This document shows positions 37,950 to 48,801 of a stretch of 64,000 nt of DNA, one piece after another. The notes under the pieces are model-generated. The model ran no database searches and had not been told where the DNA came from. It saw nothing but the letters and a program-made list of their open reading frames with translations. Source of the stretch: Oscheius dolichura (taxonomy: Eukaryota; Nematoda; Chromadorea; Rhabditida; Rhabditidae); NCBI GenBank assembly GCA_932521035.1, contig OW051493.1, positions 9,632,001 to 9,696,000 of the forward strand, in the 5' to 3' direction. The first letter of the stretch is position 1, and the number at the start of each line of letters is the position of its first letter. The translations under genes and the position numbers were made by a program.

Positions 37950-38986
37950 CTACCGGCCGGTACAGGGAGGCGGCGGCGGGTCAGAAAATGACATGAATGT
38001 GAAGCGATTGTCAGGAATGCCGCTGGACGTATTTCCCTAAAAAATCAGCTGTTTCAAGCAAAAATAGCCCGTTCTGGAGCCTGGCTTTGGGCGCGCCGCA
38101 CGTAACATATCCTCAGACAAAGTTTGTGGGCTACAGATTGTTTATTGGGTAGTTTGAGATGTGACTAGGTTTTTTAGAACCGGCTTGACGTGCTCTCCAA
38201 GATGGTCTTTGAATGTTTGAAATCGGCCAAGAAATGACCGAGATATGGACACAAACAGTGGACACTCCCACCTATGCCCAAAAACGAGCGAGCCCGAAAT
38301 TGCGCGTTTGCCCACGTTACCTTCCGCTTTCAATCATTTTTTCCTGCCTGATTTGGACACTAAACCATCTCTTCCCACTTACAATAGTCCATATGTTCGA
38401 AATGAATCGAAGAGCTGTCCCGGACTTGAAGTAGGCGGTACATTCGTTGTAGGTGTCCAGATCGGTGGGCGAGTCCTTATAGCTGACAATACAATAGATC
38501 TGAGAACGGATTACTGTAGATTCTCCCCTTGAAATTGATAAAATTACATTAGTTAGGTTGGAATAGTTAGCGTAGAGACGGTCCCGAATGGCCGCATAGA
38601 TATCGCCGTCATAGGCAAAGTCACCCATGTAGAGATTAGTATTCACTCCGAAGGAGGCGTAAGTGGGGTCGATCAACTAAAAAATTATGAAGTTTAGGCT
38701 TAGAAAATGCTCCTTTTTCTGCTGATTACGGTAGTATATTTATTTTTGACAATGGATGTCTGAATCGCGAGAAAACGATCATTTTAGCGGCAATTTCGTA
38801 TTTTTCCACTGTAATTCGAAATTCGCGCCTGTCTCTTCAAATTAGAACGGGAAAACTTACAAATTCTTGGATCTTTTGAAATTGGCGGGCATTGTAGCGG
38901 GTCACGAAGCGAGAATTATGGTCATCCACGTCGACAAATCCCAAAGTAGAGGAGAAGAACAGGAGGGAACAGATGAGGCGACGCAT
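37950..38986 (-). CDS. small secreted protein, duplicated gene copy 1
   Basis: Minus-strand exons 38986-38861, 38676-38548, 38499-38383 and 38036-37950 (126, 129, 117, 87 nt) join in phase to 152 residues. A signal peptide (MRRLICSLLFFSSTLGFVD) precedes a mature part with RFVTRYNARQFQKIQ, NTNLYMGDFAYDGDIY and NECTAYFKSG, ending with PPPPPCTGR. Four Cys in the mature chain could pair. Exon structure and sequence match copy 2 at 39665 almost exon for exon. I do not recognise the family. Divergent to copy 2 (head to head). Confidence 0.85.
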
Positions 38987-39224
38987 TCTTCCAAGTTCTT
39001 CCTGACGAAAGTGGCAGTGCCAGGTCTTATTTATTTCCTATTCTTATCAAAACCCCCTGCAAACATATAGGCAATTCGATCGTTAAAGTTCAGATCTCGG
39101 AACAGAGGTCAGCTGGGTGGAAAAAAGGAGGAGGAGGAGGAGGAGATGGCAACCGGCACATGGGGATGCGAAGAATCAGTCCGAGAAGTCCGTTGTCGAT
39201 CAGCTGCAAAGGTAATTTTAGGCT

Positions 39225-39430
39225 TAAAAAATTCGCCTTTTTCTGCTGATTACGGTAGTATATTTATTTTTAAACAATACCGTCTTAATCGCGACAAAAA
39301 TGAATGTTTAGTGCGCCAATTTTGGATTTTTCTACTATAGCCGGCATTTCCTAGTTTCTTCGAAATAGAGCAGGGAAACTTGAGAGTTTTTGAATTTTCT
39401 GAAATTAGCAGGTGTAGAGGGTCCCGAAGC
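39225..39430 (-). pseudogene. relic of the secreted-protein gene (intron 1 and exon 1 part)
   Basis: The block repeats intron-1 sequence of copy 1 (TTTTTCTGCTGATTACGGTA at 38717 and 39238) and then degenerate exon-1 sequence near 39385-39430 that has lost the reading frame. It lies between the two intact, head-to-head copies. Confidence 0.6.
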
Positions 39431-39664
39431 GACAAATCCTTCCAACTGACAGCTTCGTTTTAATGTTTCCCTGTTCCTTTTCCTCATTGATACGGTACTG
39501 TGACCTATCCTCTCTTCCCTGTTCACGTGCCTCCCCCTTTCAAAATACCTGACCTCTGTCCCACTAAAAGATCTGAACTTTAACGACCGAATGGGCCAAC
39601 GTTTGCATGGTTCACGATAAGGGGGATGAATAAATAGGAAAACCCAGAAAGGGCCAGTCCAGGA

Positions 39665-40554
39665 ATGCGGCGCCTGATCTGTTCCCTCCTGTTCTTCTCC
39701 CTCGTGCTTGGGTTTGTCGACGTGGATGACCATAATTCTCGCTTCGTGACCCGCTACAATGCCCGCCAGTTTCAAAAGATTCAAGAATTCGTAAGTTTCC
39801 CAGCTCTGATTTGAAGAAACAGGCGTGAACTGCGGGTCACAGGAAAATCCGAAGTTGGCGCGCTAAAAATCCATTTTTCTCGCGATCCAGACCACAATTT
39901 TCAAAAATAAATATGTTACCGTAATCAGCAGAAAAAGACGAATTTTTTGAGCCTAAATTCACTACCTTTCCAGCTGGTAGAAGACGGCCCCAACTCCTAT
40001 TTCTCGGTGAACACGAATCTCTACATGGGTCCAGCAGTCCTCGGACCCAATGTTTACAAGGGCGTCCGGGACAACCTCTACGCCTACTATTCTAACCTAA
40101 CCAATGTAATTTTATCATCCGTACGTAGAGAAATTACAGTAATCCGTTTCAGATCTATTGTATTGTCAGCTATACGGACCCGCCCTACGATCTGAGCACC
40201 TACAACGAGTGTACCGCCTACTTCAAGTCCGGGGCAGCTCTCCAATTCCTCACCAGTATTAAGACTGTTGTAAGTGGGAAAAAACGAATTATGGGAATTA
40301 CCCGAACGAGATTTTCCAGCCGGGACCACAAAATCCCTAACCACGGCCGGGAAATGCCTAAACTGGGGTTTTTTTCTATTTTCCCCAAATTTTTCTGCAA
40401 TTTTGGAGTCTCGATCTATTCCGAACTGTAGAGTCCTTTTTCGCGATTAAATGATACAGTTTTTCAGGGAAATAACAGCAACGGCACCCCAGACAATCGC
40501 TACTGGTACATGGCCTTTTCCGAGCTGCCGCCGCCTCCTTGTACCGGCCGGTAG
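39665..40554 (+). CDS. small secreted protein, duplicated gene copy 2
   Basis: Exons 39665-39790, 39974-40105, 40153-40269 and 40468-40554 join to 153 residues. It has the same signal peptide type (MRRLICSLLFFSLVLGFVD), the same NECTAYFKSG block and the ending PPPPCTGR. Exon 2 is one codon longer than in copy 1 and differs in the NVYKGVRDNLYAYY region, while exons 1 and 3 are much more alike, so the two genes are diverging unevenly. Two possible N-glycosylation sites (NLTN, NNSNGT) are visible. Function unknown. Confidence 0.85.
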
Positions 40555-40631
40555 ACTACTCTTCCCAAGTTCGTACTGTATCAGTAAATATTCATCATCA
40601 ATTTCATCTAAAGCAATCTTCTCTTTATTTA

Positions 40632-40820
40632 ATAGGTTGGCCAATAAGTTCTGCGAATGACCTCATATCTTTTCACAGAGACGATTTTATGGGATGCATG
40701 AGCACTTCCTAGGTAGATCTCCGAGTGGCCGATCTGATAAAGCAAACTAGAAAAAAGTTCCATGTGATTTCGCAATTCGCCAGGCATTTAAAAAAAAAGT
40801 CACTTGTGTTGGCCTAACCA
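40632..40820. mobile_element. possible mariner-like non-autonomous remnant
   Basis: Starts TAGGTTGGCCAATAAGT, which resembles mariner-family terminal repeats, and ends GTCACTTGTGTTGGCCTAAC, an imperfect inverted copy. Only 189 bp with no transposase frame, so at most a deleted element. Confidence 0.35.
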
Positions 40821-40871
40821 AAGGGAAGGGGTCACATGAGAGGGGTCAAACAAATATCTGCTAGCAGAGAT

Positions 40872-41230
40872 ACAGGGATGTGGGAGAGAAAGAGAGAGGG
40901 AGAAGCGCTCAAGGTAGATCTAGGGGAGAGAGGGGCGCAGACGAAGGGACTAGAAGGGGACTGGGAGATATGACAAGGAACTGTGAGAGAAGGGGCCGAA
41001 CGGGGAGAGGAAGAAGAGCGAAAGGAGCTGCTCGGTCGAAAGGGAACAGAGGATGCTTGCAAGGGACGGCGAGAGTCAGAAGACGGGAAGAGACTGCCCA
41101 GGGAGTTGGGGAAAGAACGGATGAGACTGGACGGGGAGAGGGGGAAGGGACCGGATGGAAAGAGGAGGGGGAATGGACTGGACGAGGAGCAGCGGAAGAG
41201 CGAACGGAACTTCCCAGCGGGGGTAAAATC
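40872..41230 (+). repeat. purine-rich (GA) tract
   Basis: About 360 bp of almost uninterrupted G/A on the plus strand, built from irregular GGGAGAGA and GGAAGAG units rather than an exact microsatellite. Confidence 0.7.
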
Positions 41231-41524
41231 ACAGTTGGCGTAGCCAACGTCCAGCCGAAGACCCCCCTGCGGGGGGTCGAAACCATTGAAGGTCCATCGA
41301 ATAAAACCTGAGGTTCTGGGTTAGAATCTCGTTGTACTTACAGTTTATACAGTTTTTTGATTCAACTTTATGCGCACTTACAACAAGAATTAACAGGAAG
41401 ATTAAGCACAGACAACAAGAGGAAAGGCTCAAATTGGGAACCACAAGGCTAACCACATAATTCTATTGTCTTCTTTTCTCTGGGCTCTTTCAATGCTCTG
41501 TGAGCTCGGCGTTTCATAATTCGT

Positions 41525-41860
41525 CTTAGACGGTCCCGAATGGCCGGATAGATATCGCCGTCATAGGCAAAGTCACCCATGTAGAGATTAGTTGTATTGT
41601 CAGCTATAAGGACTCGCCCACCGATCTGGATACCTAGAACGAGTGTACTGCCTACTTCAAGTCCGGGACAACTCACCGATTCATTTCGAACATATGGACT
41701 ATTGTAAGTAGGGAAAGAAGGGAGGATTTCCCCTAAATGACATGCAGCTCTTCCTCTCCCATATCTTCTTCAGGTAAACACGTCCAGCAGCACTCCAGAC
41801 AATCGCTACTGGTTCATGTCGTTCTCTGACCCACCGCCGCCTCCCTGTACCGGACGATAG
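41525..41860 (+). pseudogene. chimeric, partly inverted copy of the secreted-protein gene
   Basis: 41525-41592 is exon 2 in minus orientation (TNLYMGDFAYDGDIY readable on the minus strand). At about 41592 it switches to plus orientation, giving exon 3 (41593-41703) with an in-frame TAG where copies 1 and 2 have the Tyr before NEC, then exon 4 (about 41774-41860) intact and ending CTGR. Exon 1 is absent. The inversion and stop codon make it non-functional. Its 3' end lies only about 70 bp from the unc-4 stop codon on the other strand. Confidence 0.8.
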
Positions 41861-41928
41861 TCTCATACTGTCTGTCCGATTAAAGCAATCTTCTCTTTAT
41901 TTACAGCCTTCTCCACAATCTATTTCTA

Positions 41929-44900
41929 TCATTTAGGGGGTGAGTCTTCCCGCATTGTCATCCCAGCCGGTTGAGTTATTGGAAAGAGGGGCAACATGAA
42001 CGGGGACATGTTCTTACAGGCCTGGACTCGCGGGTACTTGGCGTTGGGACGTCTTCCTCTCGGGACCCGACTGGCCGCCAAGATACTTTCAATCGAAAAA
42101 GGACAAGAGGGCCTTGCCTGAAATGGTTCTTTTCTCTTTGGGACCCAAAAAAGTGTACCGGATTCAAGGAGTCTTCTTTTCCGGGATCTCCGTTACTCGA
42201 CGACTTGGAATGCTCCTTTTTCCGCCATTTGGCTCGTCGATTTTGAAACCAGACCTTTAAATAAACTGTCAAGAATCTAAGAATTGATTCCGCGTGGGTC
42301 CCGATGCGATTACCCAGGTGGTTTTTTGCTTGGAGGAGGGCAATCATCCCAGAACTCTTATTGACGTCTTTTACCCTCTTTTCTCCCCATTTTCCTCATT
42401 TTCTTTTCTGATTTTTGGACCAGACCTTTAACACAGCTGTCAGACTGTTTTCTAAAGGGGTCCCAAAGCGAATAACCGGTTTATTTCTTCAATAAAGGAG
42501 GCTAATCGTGCCAGGACCCATACCGGCACTTCCAGTCCCCTCAAATTAGTGAAAATCCCCCATTTTCCTCCTAAATAACCCAGTGTTTTCCTCCCATCCC
42601 CCTCCTCCCCCGGCCCACTTGTATCACCATGTTCCATCTGGCAGCATCAATGAATTTTGCGGCGTCTTATCTCCATCGTTTGTCAATTAGTGTGGCGGGA
42701 GGAGTGGGGTGGCGGGTAAACTCCGGGACGAACTCCTTTTTTTCTGATTGAGTACGACAGGAAAATGGATTAGCAGAGGCAGGAGACATTTATCTAACTC
42801 TCGGGGAAGAGAGGGAGGGAAGCTAAGCAAAGAACAGAAGGAGTAGGAGATCCTCTACCAAGATTCCCAGCCGAGTAGCCAGGTTCCAAGGGAGGAAAAC
42901 GCCATTCTACGGTTATTAGAAAAGAAAATGGAGCCAAATATTATCCAGGAAACCTATAGAATTGTCAAAAATCGCGAAAACACCCCAGAAACCTCGTTTC
43001 CCCCACGCGCGCGCGTCTGCACCGTGTCCGGGTCAGTATGGCGCATTTCTGGGGGACGCGCGCCCGCTTTGCGTTTTTTCGGTGCAAGAGTTCTATAATC
43101 CTTGGCATACTGTAATGATTACCGTGTTGCACCGAAAAAGCGCAAAACTGGCTCCGAGCTCGGTTACCGTATCCTCTTCTCCCCGTCATAATTGGATCCC
43201 TCCCCTTGGAATTTCTTTAAAATGGCTAAAAAAAGAGCCCCTACCCTCTTTGTCAGATGATCTATTACCCTTCCCCTCCCCTCTCCTCGGGGCTACCGTA
43301 GTTTTGACTCTTTTCTGACTCCCAAATATCATCTCGGCCCTCCGGCCGGCCCCAGGGGGACAGTTATCTCCGCTTATTGGTCTAAATCTCTCTAGGCGCC
43401 CAGAAATTAGCGCTTGTCAAAATTTTGATGGATTCCGGGGCGGGGGAAAACATTGCAAACGACGGGGAAGGGAAGAGGCGAGAGACAGACAGCTACCGTA
43501 GTTTTTAGAAGGGGGAAGAAGTTTTGAACACATCCAGGTCCCGGGAGGGGCGGCGGAATGTGGGAATTATATAGTTTTTTTCGCTATAGAAGAAGGAAAA
43601 TAATATGGTTAGACTGTTTAGAACACATAAATTAGGGAAAGAAATTGTTAGCAGAAAAAGTAAGTGAGTATGGAGGACTGGTAGCCGGGTATCGGGCCAG
43701 TAAGGCGCACTTTCGGGGAGCGCGGACCGGCTTTGCGCTTTTTTGGTGCAGTAGATATTAATTACAGTATGCCAACTATTGTAGAATTCCTGCGCCGAAA
43801 ATGCGCAAACGGGCGCGGTTACACTGAAAATGCGCCATACGGGCGCCGAACTAGACAATCACCTTCCCTGCCTTCCAGAGAAGGAATTTGGCCCAATTTT
43901 TGGTAATTTTTCAAGATTTTTCAGGAGTAAAAGAGTAAGGGATTACGGTAGAGCCCTACCTGAACTCGGCTCTCGACTAAATCCAACCGAAGAGCCAGTG
44001 CTTCCCGCATGAAGACGTCCGGATAGTGAGAGGCCTCAAATGCCGACTCCAGCTCCTCCAGCTGCCAGCCGCTGAAGTTTGTCCTCGTCCTACGGCGCTT
44101 AGAAGCCAGATTTGAATCTGATTCTGAAATTTTTGCTATTTAAAAATTTTTGGCGAGGAAAAAGCGCGCCCATTTGAATTTCCCAACACCGTAACCTGCA
44201 ATTTTCCAACAGGAGGCTAAATATGATCATTTGCCCTCGTTTTGAATATTTTCTGCTTCAAATTATCCGAAAATACCCTTTGAGAGTCAGACTAATTTGA
44301 TTAATTAATACAGTATGACTCAAAAATAAGCCGGCGGGGTCTCCCAGGAGCAAAGAGACCGCGTGGGCGCCCGAAAAATGGTAGTCACCTCCATTTTCTG
44401 TTTCTCGAACTTCGGGAGACGGGGAATTTTCTCGACTGGAGAGACTCGGAGCCGAAGTATCGCTGGTACCTGAAATATATTAATTTATGCTCCAATTTCC
44501 ATCCAGAAATCTCCATTTTCCCACTTTGGCCAGAGATTTCCCATTGGAAAGGGGTTTCAAGGAAGAAACGGGATTTTTCGCGGATCCAGGCTCTTTTTAT
44601 ATGAAATTTATGGGGTACTGAAGAAAAAATCTTGTCCTTTCCACAATTCAGCACTTATTTTTCTTGGTAGGACCCATTTTATCCCCGGTTTTGACCCAGC
44701 TACCAGGTAAGGGTCGCTTTAGTGAGGTCCAATTTTTTGTCAATTACGGTAATTTGGTTAAAATATAGACCATCAGATACAGTTTTTCACGGTGATTCTG
44801 AATATCTACTTCATTTTTCAATAACCCAAGGTATTCAGAAGTTATTGAAGGAATAAGGTGTGGAGTCAAAAGGCGCGGCATAAGGAAGACGGCGCCTGGT

Positions 44901-45121
44901 AATAAGAGCTTTTGGATCAAATTAAAGGGCTTTTAACTGTTCTCGGACCTATTTCTGACTCTAAAAAGACAATTTAAATAGCTAGGATAAGGATTACAGT
45001 ACACCTAGAACCAAAACCCCCGCCAAATTCAATTCCTACCTGGGAAGGTCTGCATCTGCCGTTTGAGATAGTCGCTCCAGACCTGAACTCCCAGGTCGTT
45101 GAAGATATTCACAGAATTCAT
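41929..45121 (-). CDS. unc-4: UNC-4/UNCX paired-like homeodomain repressor
   Basis: Nuclear DNA-binding repressor that fixes motor-neuron identity in C. elegans together with the Groucho protein UNC-37. Minus-strand exons 45121-45040, 44469-44389, 44123-43960, 42254-42159 and 42117-41929 join in phase to 203 residues. The homeodomain (about 62-122) reads [40 protein letters not shown] and [14 protein letters not shown], diagnostic of the UNC-4/UNCX class; an intron splits it just before helix-3 VWFQ. In the last exon [13 protein letters not shown] is an eh1-type Groucho-binding motif, followed by a basic [14 protein letters not shown] segment and a short tail. The N-terminal exon ([15 protein letters not shown]) starts at the only suitable ATG. 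The long intron 3 (43959-42255) carries two family-B repeats. Protein is shorter than C. elegans UNC-4. Confidence 0.95.
43010..43168. repeat. family-B hairpin element
   Basis: GGTCAGTATGGCGCATTTCT arm and GCACCGAAAAAGCGCAAAAC arm, in unc-4 intron 3. Confidence 0.78.
43686..43849. repeat. family-B hairpin element
   Basis: GGGCCAGTAAGGCGCACTTT to AAAATGCGCCATACGGGCGC, in unc-4 intron 3. Confidence 0.8.
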
Positions 45122-47192
45122 ATTCTACTTCTTCTTTTCGAGACCCGAAAGAAAAAAGTAGTCTAAATATCTGCTCTGATGGAATATGGCGGGACCCAAT
45201 CCGGGAAGATGGAAGGCGGGGATGAGCTCACCAGTGGGCGGAGTCCTAGAACGAAGAAGAATAAAGAGAAAGAGACAAGAAGAAGAACCAATTAAAATGG
45301 TAATTGTCCGGGAGATTTCGCTTTAATATTTCCCGGGAAATTAGGGTTTAATAATGGTTTAGGGAATCGGAACGGGACCCGGTGACATCGGAGACGACGG
45401 CCGGGAGATGAGCTCCCCATTTCCGGAACCCGGCTAATTGGGCAAAAATTATTGAAATTTGGAAGAGAAGAGAAGGAGCCCCATCACAAATTGGGCGAAA
45501 TAGAATACACACACGCACCATCGGGCACAATTTCCATAACTATTAGAAGAACGGGGGGAGGGGGAAGGGGGGATAAGGAGCCGGGAAGTGAACTCGACTT
45601 GAATTGGGAGGGAATTCATTGAAAGGATTCGAATTTTAGGGGAAGTAGCTGTTAATTACGATACCTTTCCTTCTTCTGCAGGGGATACTGTAGTTTATAA
45701 AGAAAATTGGAGCTTTGTTCGTCTCTAGACCCACAGGTACGGCCAAGGGGCAAGAGGACAGTCAGAGCCGCGCGAAACGTTCCTGAATCTCGATCTAATC
45801 CATTTCCCCCGGAAATTCCTTTCTCTAGGAAATTTCTACTCCTAGATCTTTAATTATCTCGTTTACTGGTTCAGGGTTACTGTAAAAATTGTCAAAATTA
45901 CTCAAAAGACACCGTAGCCAAGAGTCTAATGAATTTTTGACGAAACATCGCCTAGAAATGGGCTGCAGCACCATTTTTGGGTCCGAAAGTGGTCAGACCT
46001 CTGTGAGCCCTAACCAGTTTTCTATTAACCCATACAGATTCTAAGAATTTATCTGCTCTTCGTAAAATCCTGTATTCCTTCACCGAGTACCATAACCTCT
46101 CACTATTTCTCCTAACGAAAAGATTTTCAGCCTTTCTAACCTCTAAAATTCTAAAAATTACTGTATAACCTTATTTTCATTTGTTATAAAGAGTAAAACA
46201 ATCAAAAATCTGTATTTAGAATCACGTAATTTTTGCTCCTAATCCTGTTCTCATTGAAATAATAAGCTGAAATTATCCTAGAAGTCTCAATTTCCCCTCT
46301 TCACTTTCCTGTGACAGGGATGATGATAGATGTAATCGCTGGTTGCCTCTCTCCCGAGTAAATTAGCATAACGGGTGATGACAGTCAGTCAAATGCGCGA
46401 AACCTTTTCCCCCAGGGGAGACGAGTGATTTACGGACTACGCAACAGGCACCGGGGAACGAGGCAATTTCAACAATTTGATGGATTCATTCAAATTATTG
46501 AAAACAAAATGTTCAGTTTACTGTAGCCTTCCGTTTTTCGCTTATTTTTATTCATTCTAAAGATTTTTCCTTCCTTCATCTCCAAAAAGAGTTAGGATTA
46601 CGGTAGTCTAAAGAAGCCACTCAAAAAGCCATCTGTTCCTTATTTTAAACACCTAAAATTAACTGTATATTAATTTTCTAAATTAACAATTAAATTTTGG
46701 GCTTCTAATGTGAATATGGTAAAAATAACTGCATATTAATTCCTAATTTCTGGCTAAAAAAAACCTATAGAAAGATGTTAGAATAAAAAGGACACTAACG
46801 GCTAAAGTGAAAATAAGAAGTTGGCCATTAGAGGGTAATATTCTTATCCGGTTTAGCCATCTCGTAATAAAGACATCATAAGTCCCCAAGGAGTGGCGAA
46901 TGTTGCGCAAGAAGACTCGTATCAGAGAGAGAGAGACAATAGTTCTCTCTCTATATATATCTAAACATACCAATTACCTCGAAAAGAACTGAAAAGACGA
47001 ATTGTTCCAATTTCAAGGGCCAATGTAATTGCGTCCTTCTCTATGGCTTCATCTGTCAAAATGTAAATCTATTTCCTGACGATGCGCATTTCGACAAATT
47101 GGCTGGTTGCTGCGCAAAATGGGCTATTAATTTTCACCTTCTTCATGACGAGAAAAACGGAAGCGGCTAAAAAAATTGTGTACATATAAGGG
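45122..47192. other. upstream region of unc-4
   Basis: About 2 kb holding the unc-4 promoter on one side. Several TTACTGTAGC/GGATTACGGTAG motifs occur up to about 46605, after which base composition turns AT-rich. A GA repeat lies near 46926-46955. No gene seen; the 76-codon frame at 46743-46973 (-) lacks support. Confidence 0.45.
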
Positions 47193-48388
47193 TTACATAA
47201 ATATTTCATTTAGGAAATCGTCAATATCATCGTCGACACTCTTTTCAGCTTCTACGGTGATGGGCTGCGTCCAAATTTCATTGCTGGTAGTGGCCTTTGC
47301 TGCTTCTTTTGCTGGAAATTAATAATATAAAAATATTTAAAACAACTAAAGCATACCTTTCTTTTCTTCTGTTTCTTCCGTTTCGATGGCAGCCTTCTTG
47401 ATTGGAATTTCTTCGTCGTCACGTTTCTTATGCTTCTTTTCTCGTGGCTTCTTGACGTATTTCTTTTTCTGGCTGCCATAATTTAATTTCATTGAGCATT
47501 CTTCGCAGAGCCGAACTTTTACCAGCGCGCTCTTTCTTTCTTTATTTTCCATGTAGCAAAAATTTACCTAAAGAGGGACAATTAGAATAAATAAAAAGGG
47601 AAACAAACCTCCCAACTGGTAAGATTATAATCAGCAAGGCACTTCTTATTTCCACAAATGAATTGACCTTTTCCGGTTTTAACTTCTGGCTCAGTTCTCC
47701 ACCTCATTGCTACTTTATTTTCTTTATAAAATGTCAAATCTACTATGCAATATTCTGCAATACGCTATTGGTAAAAATAAAAGGAAATAACGGACCTTTG
47801 AATAATTTATCGTAATACTTTTTAGCCATTCGACTTTCCCATTTATTTCCAGCATCTTTCATCTCTTCTTCAGACCAAACAAATTTATGATTACTCTAAA
47901 ATAATTACATTAAAATAATATCATAAGCAAGCCTTCAAAACATCGTAATCAGTACGATCATTAGATGTATCCCTTTTCAAATATTTCTCTGCTGCTCCGG
48001 GATAGCATAAAGTATAAAGATTCATCATTTCTTTATGACGAGCATAAGCATCTAATTGCATTAGTCGATTTATTTTTCTAAAATATTTATAAAATATAAT
48101 AAATACAAGAAAACCTGTGTAATCTACCATGCTCATCTTGAAAAATATCTTTTGCTTGGCTACGAGACGGTTTTGGTATCTAAAAATTGACTTATCATGA
48201 AAAAATATTCAATACTTTATTTGTAGCAAGTGAAATCAATAGAAACTAACCTCACCAGGATATTCTTTGTCCCAAAAATCTCCTCGCTTCCTTTTACGAC
48301 CAGCACCTCTCTCTGCTTCACTTTGTGCATCAAATTCTGACGACAGATCGTCCAAATGGTAGTCAGGATTTCTTTTAACTTGTTCCAT
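47193..48388 (-). CDS. FRA10AC1 homologue (spliceosome-associated)
   Basis: Nuclear protein associated with spliceosomes in other animals. Minus-strand exons 48388-48251, 48179-48115, 48077-47933, 47895-47796, 47754-47609, 47567-47357 and 47311-47193 join to 307 residues (human about 315). Family blocks: RHKEMMNLYTLCYPGAAEKY, TDYDVLK, FVWSEEE, RMAKKYYDKLFKEYCI, KGQFICGNKKC, LVKVRLCEECSMKLNY, then a Lys/Glu-rich tail and acidic end DDDIDDFLNEIF. The paired CGNKKC and CEEC suggest a metal-binding knuckle. Intron 3 begins AAG|GCTTGC, a GC-AG intron. Codons are A/T-ending, unlike every neighbour. A TTGCAG acceptor 8 nt before the ATG fits trans-splicing of a downstream operon gene. Confidence 0.93.
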
Positions 48389-48396
48389 TGATTTAT

Positions 48397-48398
48397 CT
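48397..48398 (-). promoter_or_regulatory. probable trans-splice acceptor of the FRA10AC1 homologue
   Basis: AATTATTTGCAG ends 8 nt before the start codon on the minus strand, with no upstream coding exon. It lies about 100 nt after the poly(A) signal of the preceding gene, the usual spacing in nematode operons. Confidence 0.5.
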
Positions 48399-48497
48399 GC
48401 AAATAATTGTTAAATAAAGTCAATAAAATAATGAAAAGACCATAAAATTCAAGAGAAAGCAATTCGAAAAGGAAGAGAACATTTCAAAATCGCTTTT

Positions 48498-48503
48498 TTT
48501 ATT
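48498..48503 (-). terminator. polyadenylation signal AATAAA
   Basis: AATAAA on the minus strand 53 nt after the stop of the 81-residue gene and upstream of the FRA10AC1 homologue. Confidence 0.6.
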
Positions 48504-48555
48504 CAAAGCAAATGAAGGTTAAAAAAAAACAGTGTAAACAGAATACAAAGAATTT

Positions 48556-48801
48556 CTAGAGGTAAGCCGAACAAATGACTTCCTGCTCTTTCCACCTGTT
48601 TTCTCCGTATTTTATCTTTTCCAAGTGTGCAAAAGTAATAAAATGAAGCCACAAAAGCATGCAGCACGTAGCAAAATCAGCAACCAGTGCACGGAACCAG
48701 TGGGAGACTCGTAGTGGGACCGCTTGTTGGAGATCTTCAAAAGCAGACGTGTTCCCACGATTTTCCATCCCTCCCTCGGCTACTGGAATTCTTTGAGTCA
48801 T
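48556..48801 (-). CDS. small single-pass membrane protein upstream of the FRA10AC1 homologue
   Basis: Intronless frame of 81 residues in a very AT-rich stretch where chance frames of this length are less expected. It has a hydrophobic segment FATCCMLLWLHFITFAHL (about 48-65) flanked by an acidic/polar N-terminus and a charged C-terminus (KIKYGENRWKEQE). Support for reality: same strand as the FRA10AC1 homologue, its own AATAAA 53 nt downstream, and a splice acceptor for the next gene 100 nt beyond, i.e. an operon layout. I recognise no family. Earlier in-frame exons further upstream cannot be excluded. Confidence 0.5.
   Translation of the reverse strand: MTQRIPVAEGGMENRGNTSAFEDLQQAVPLRVSHWFRALVADFATCCMLLWLHFITFAHLEKIKYGENRWKEQEVICSAYL

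Larger units (their letters stand above)
40555..41520. other. spacer with mariner-like end and purine tract
   Basis: Contains the possible transposon remnant at 40632-40820 and a strongly purine-biased stretch at 40872-41230. Frames open through the purine tract encode only Glu/Arg/Gly-rich low-complexity peptide. Confidence 0.5.

Noticed and set aside
40880..41311. 143-codon Glu/Arg/Gly frame
   Set aside because: Product of the purine tract, not a protein-like sequence.
46743..46973. 76-codon minus-strand hydrophobic frame downstream of the FRA10AC1 homologue
   Set aside because: Overlaps a GA microsatellite and AT-rich sequence; no operon-like signals precede it.
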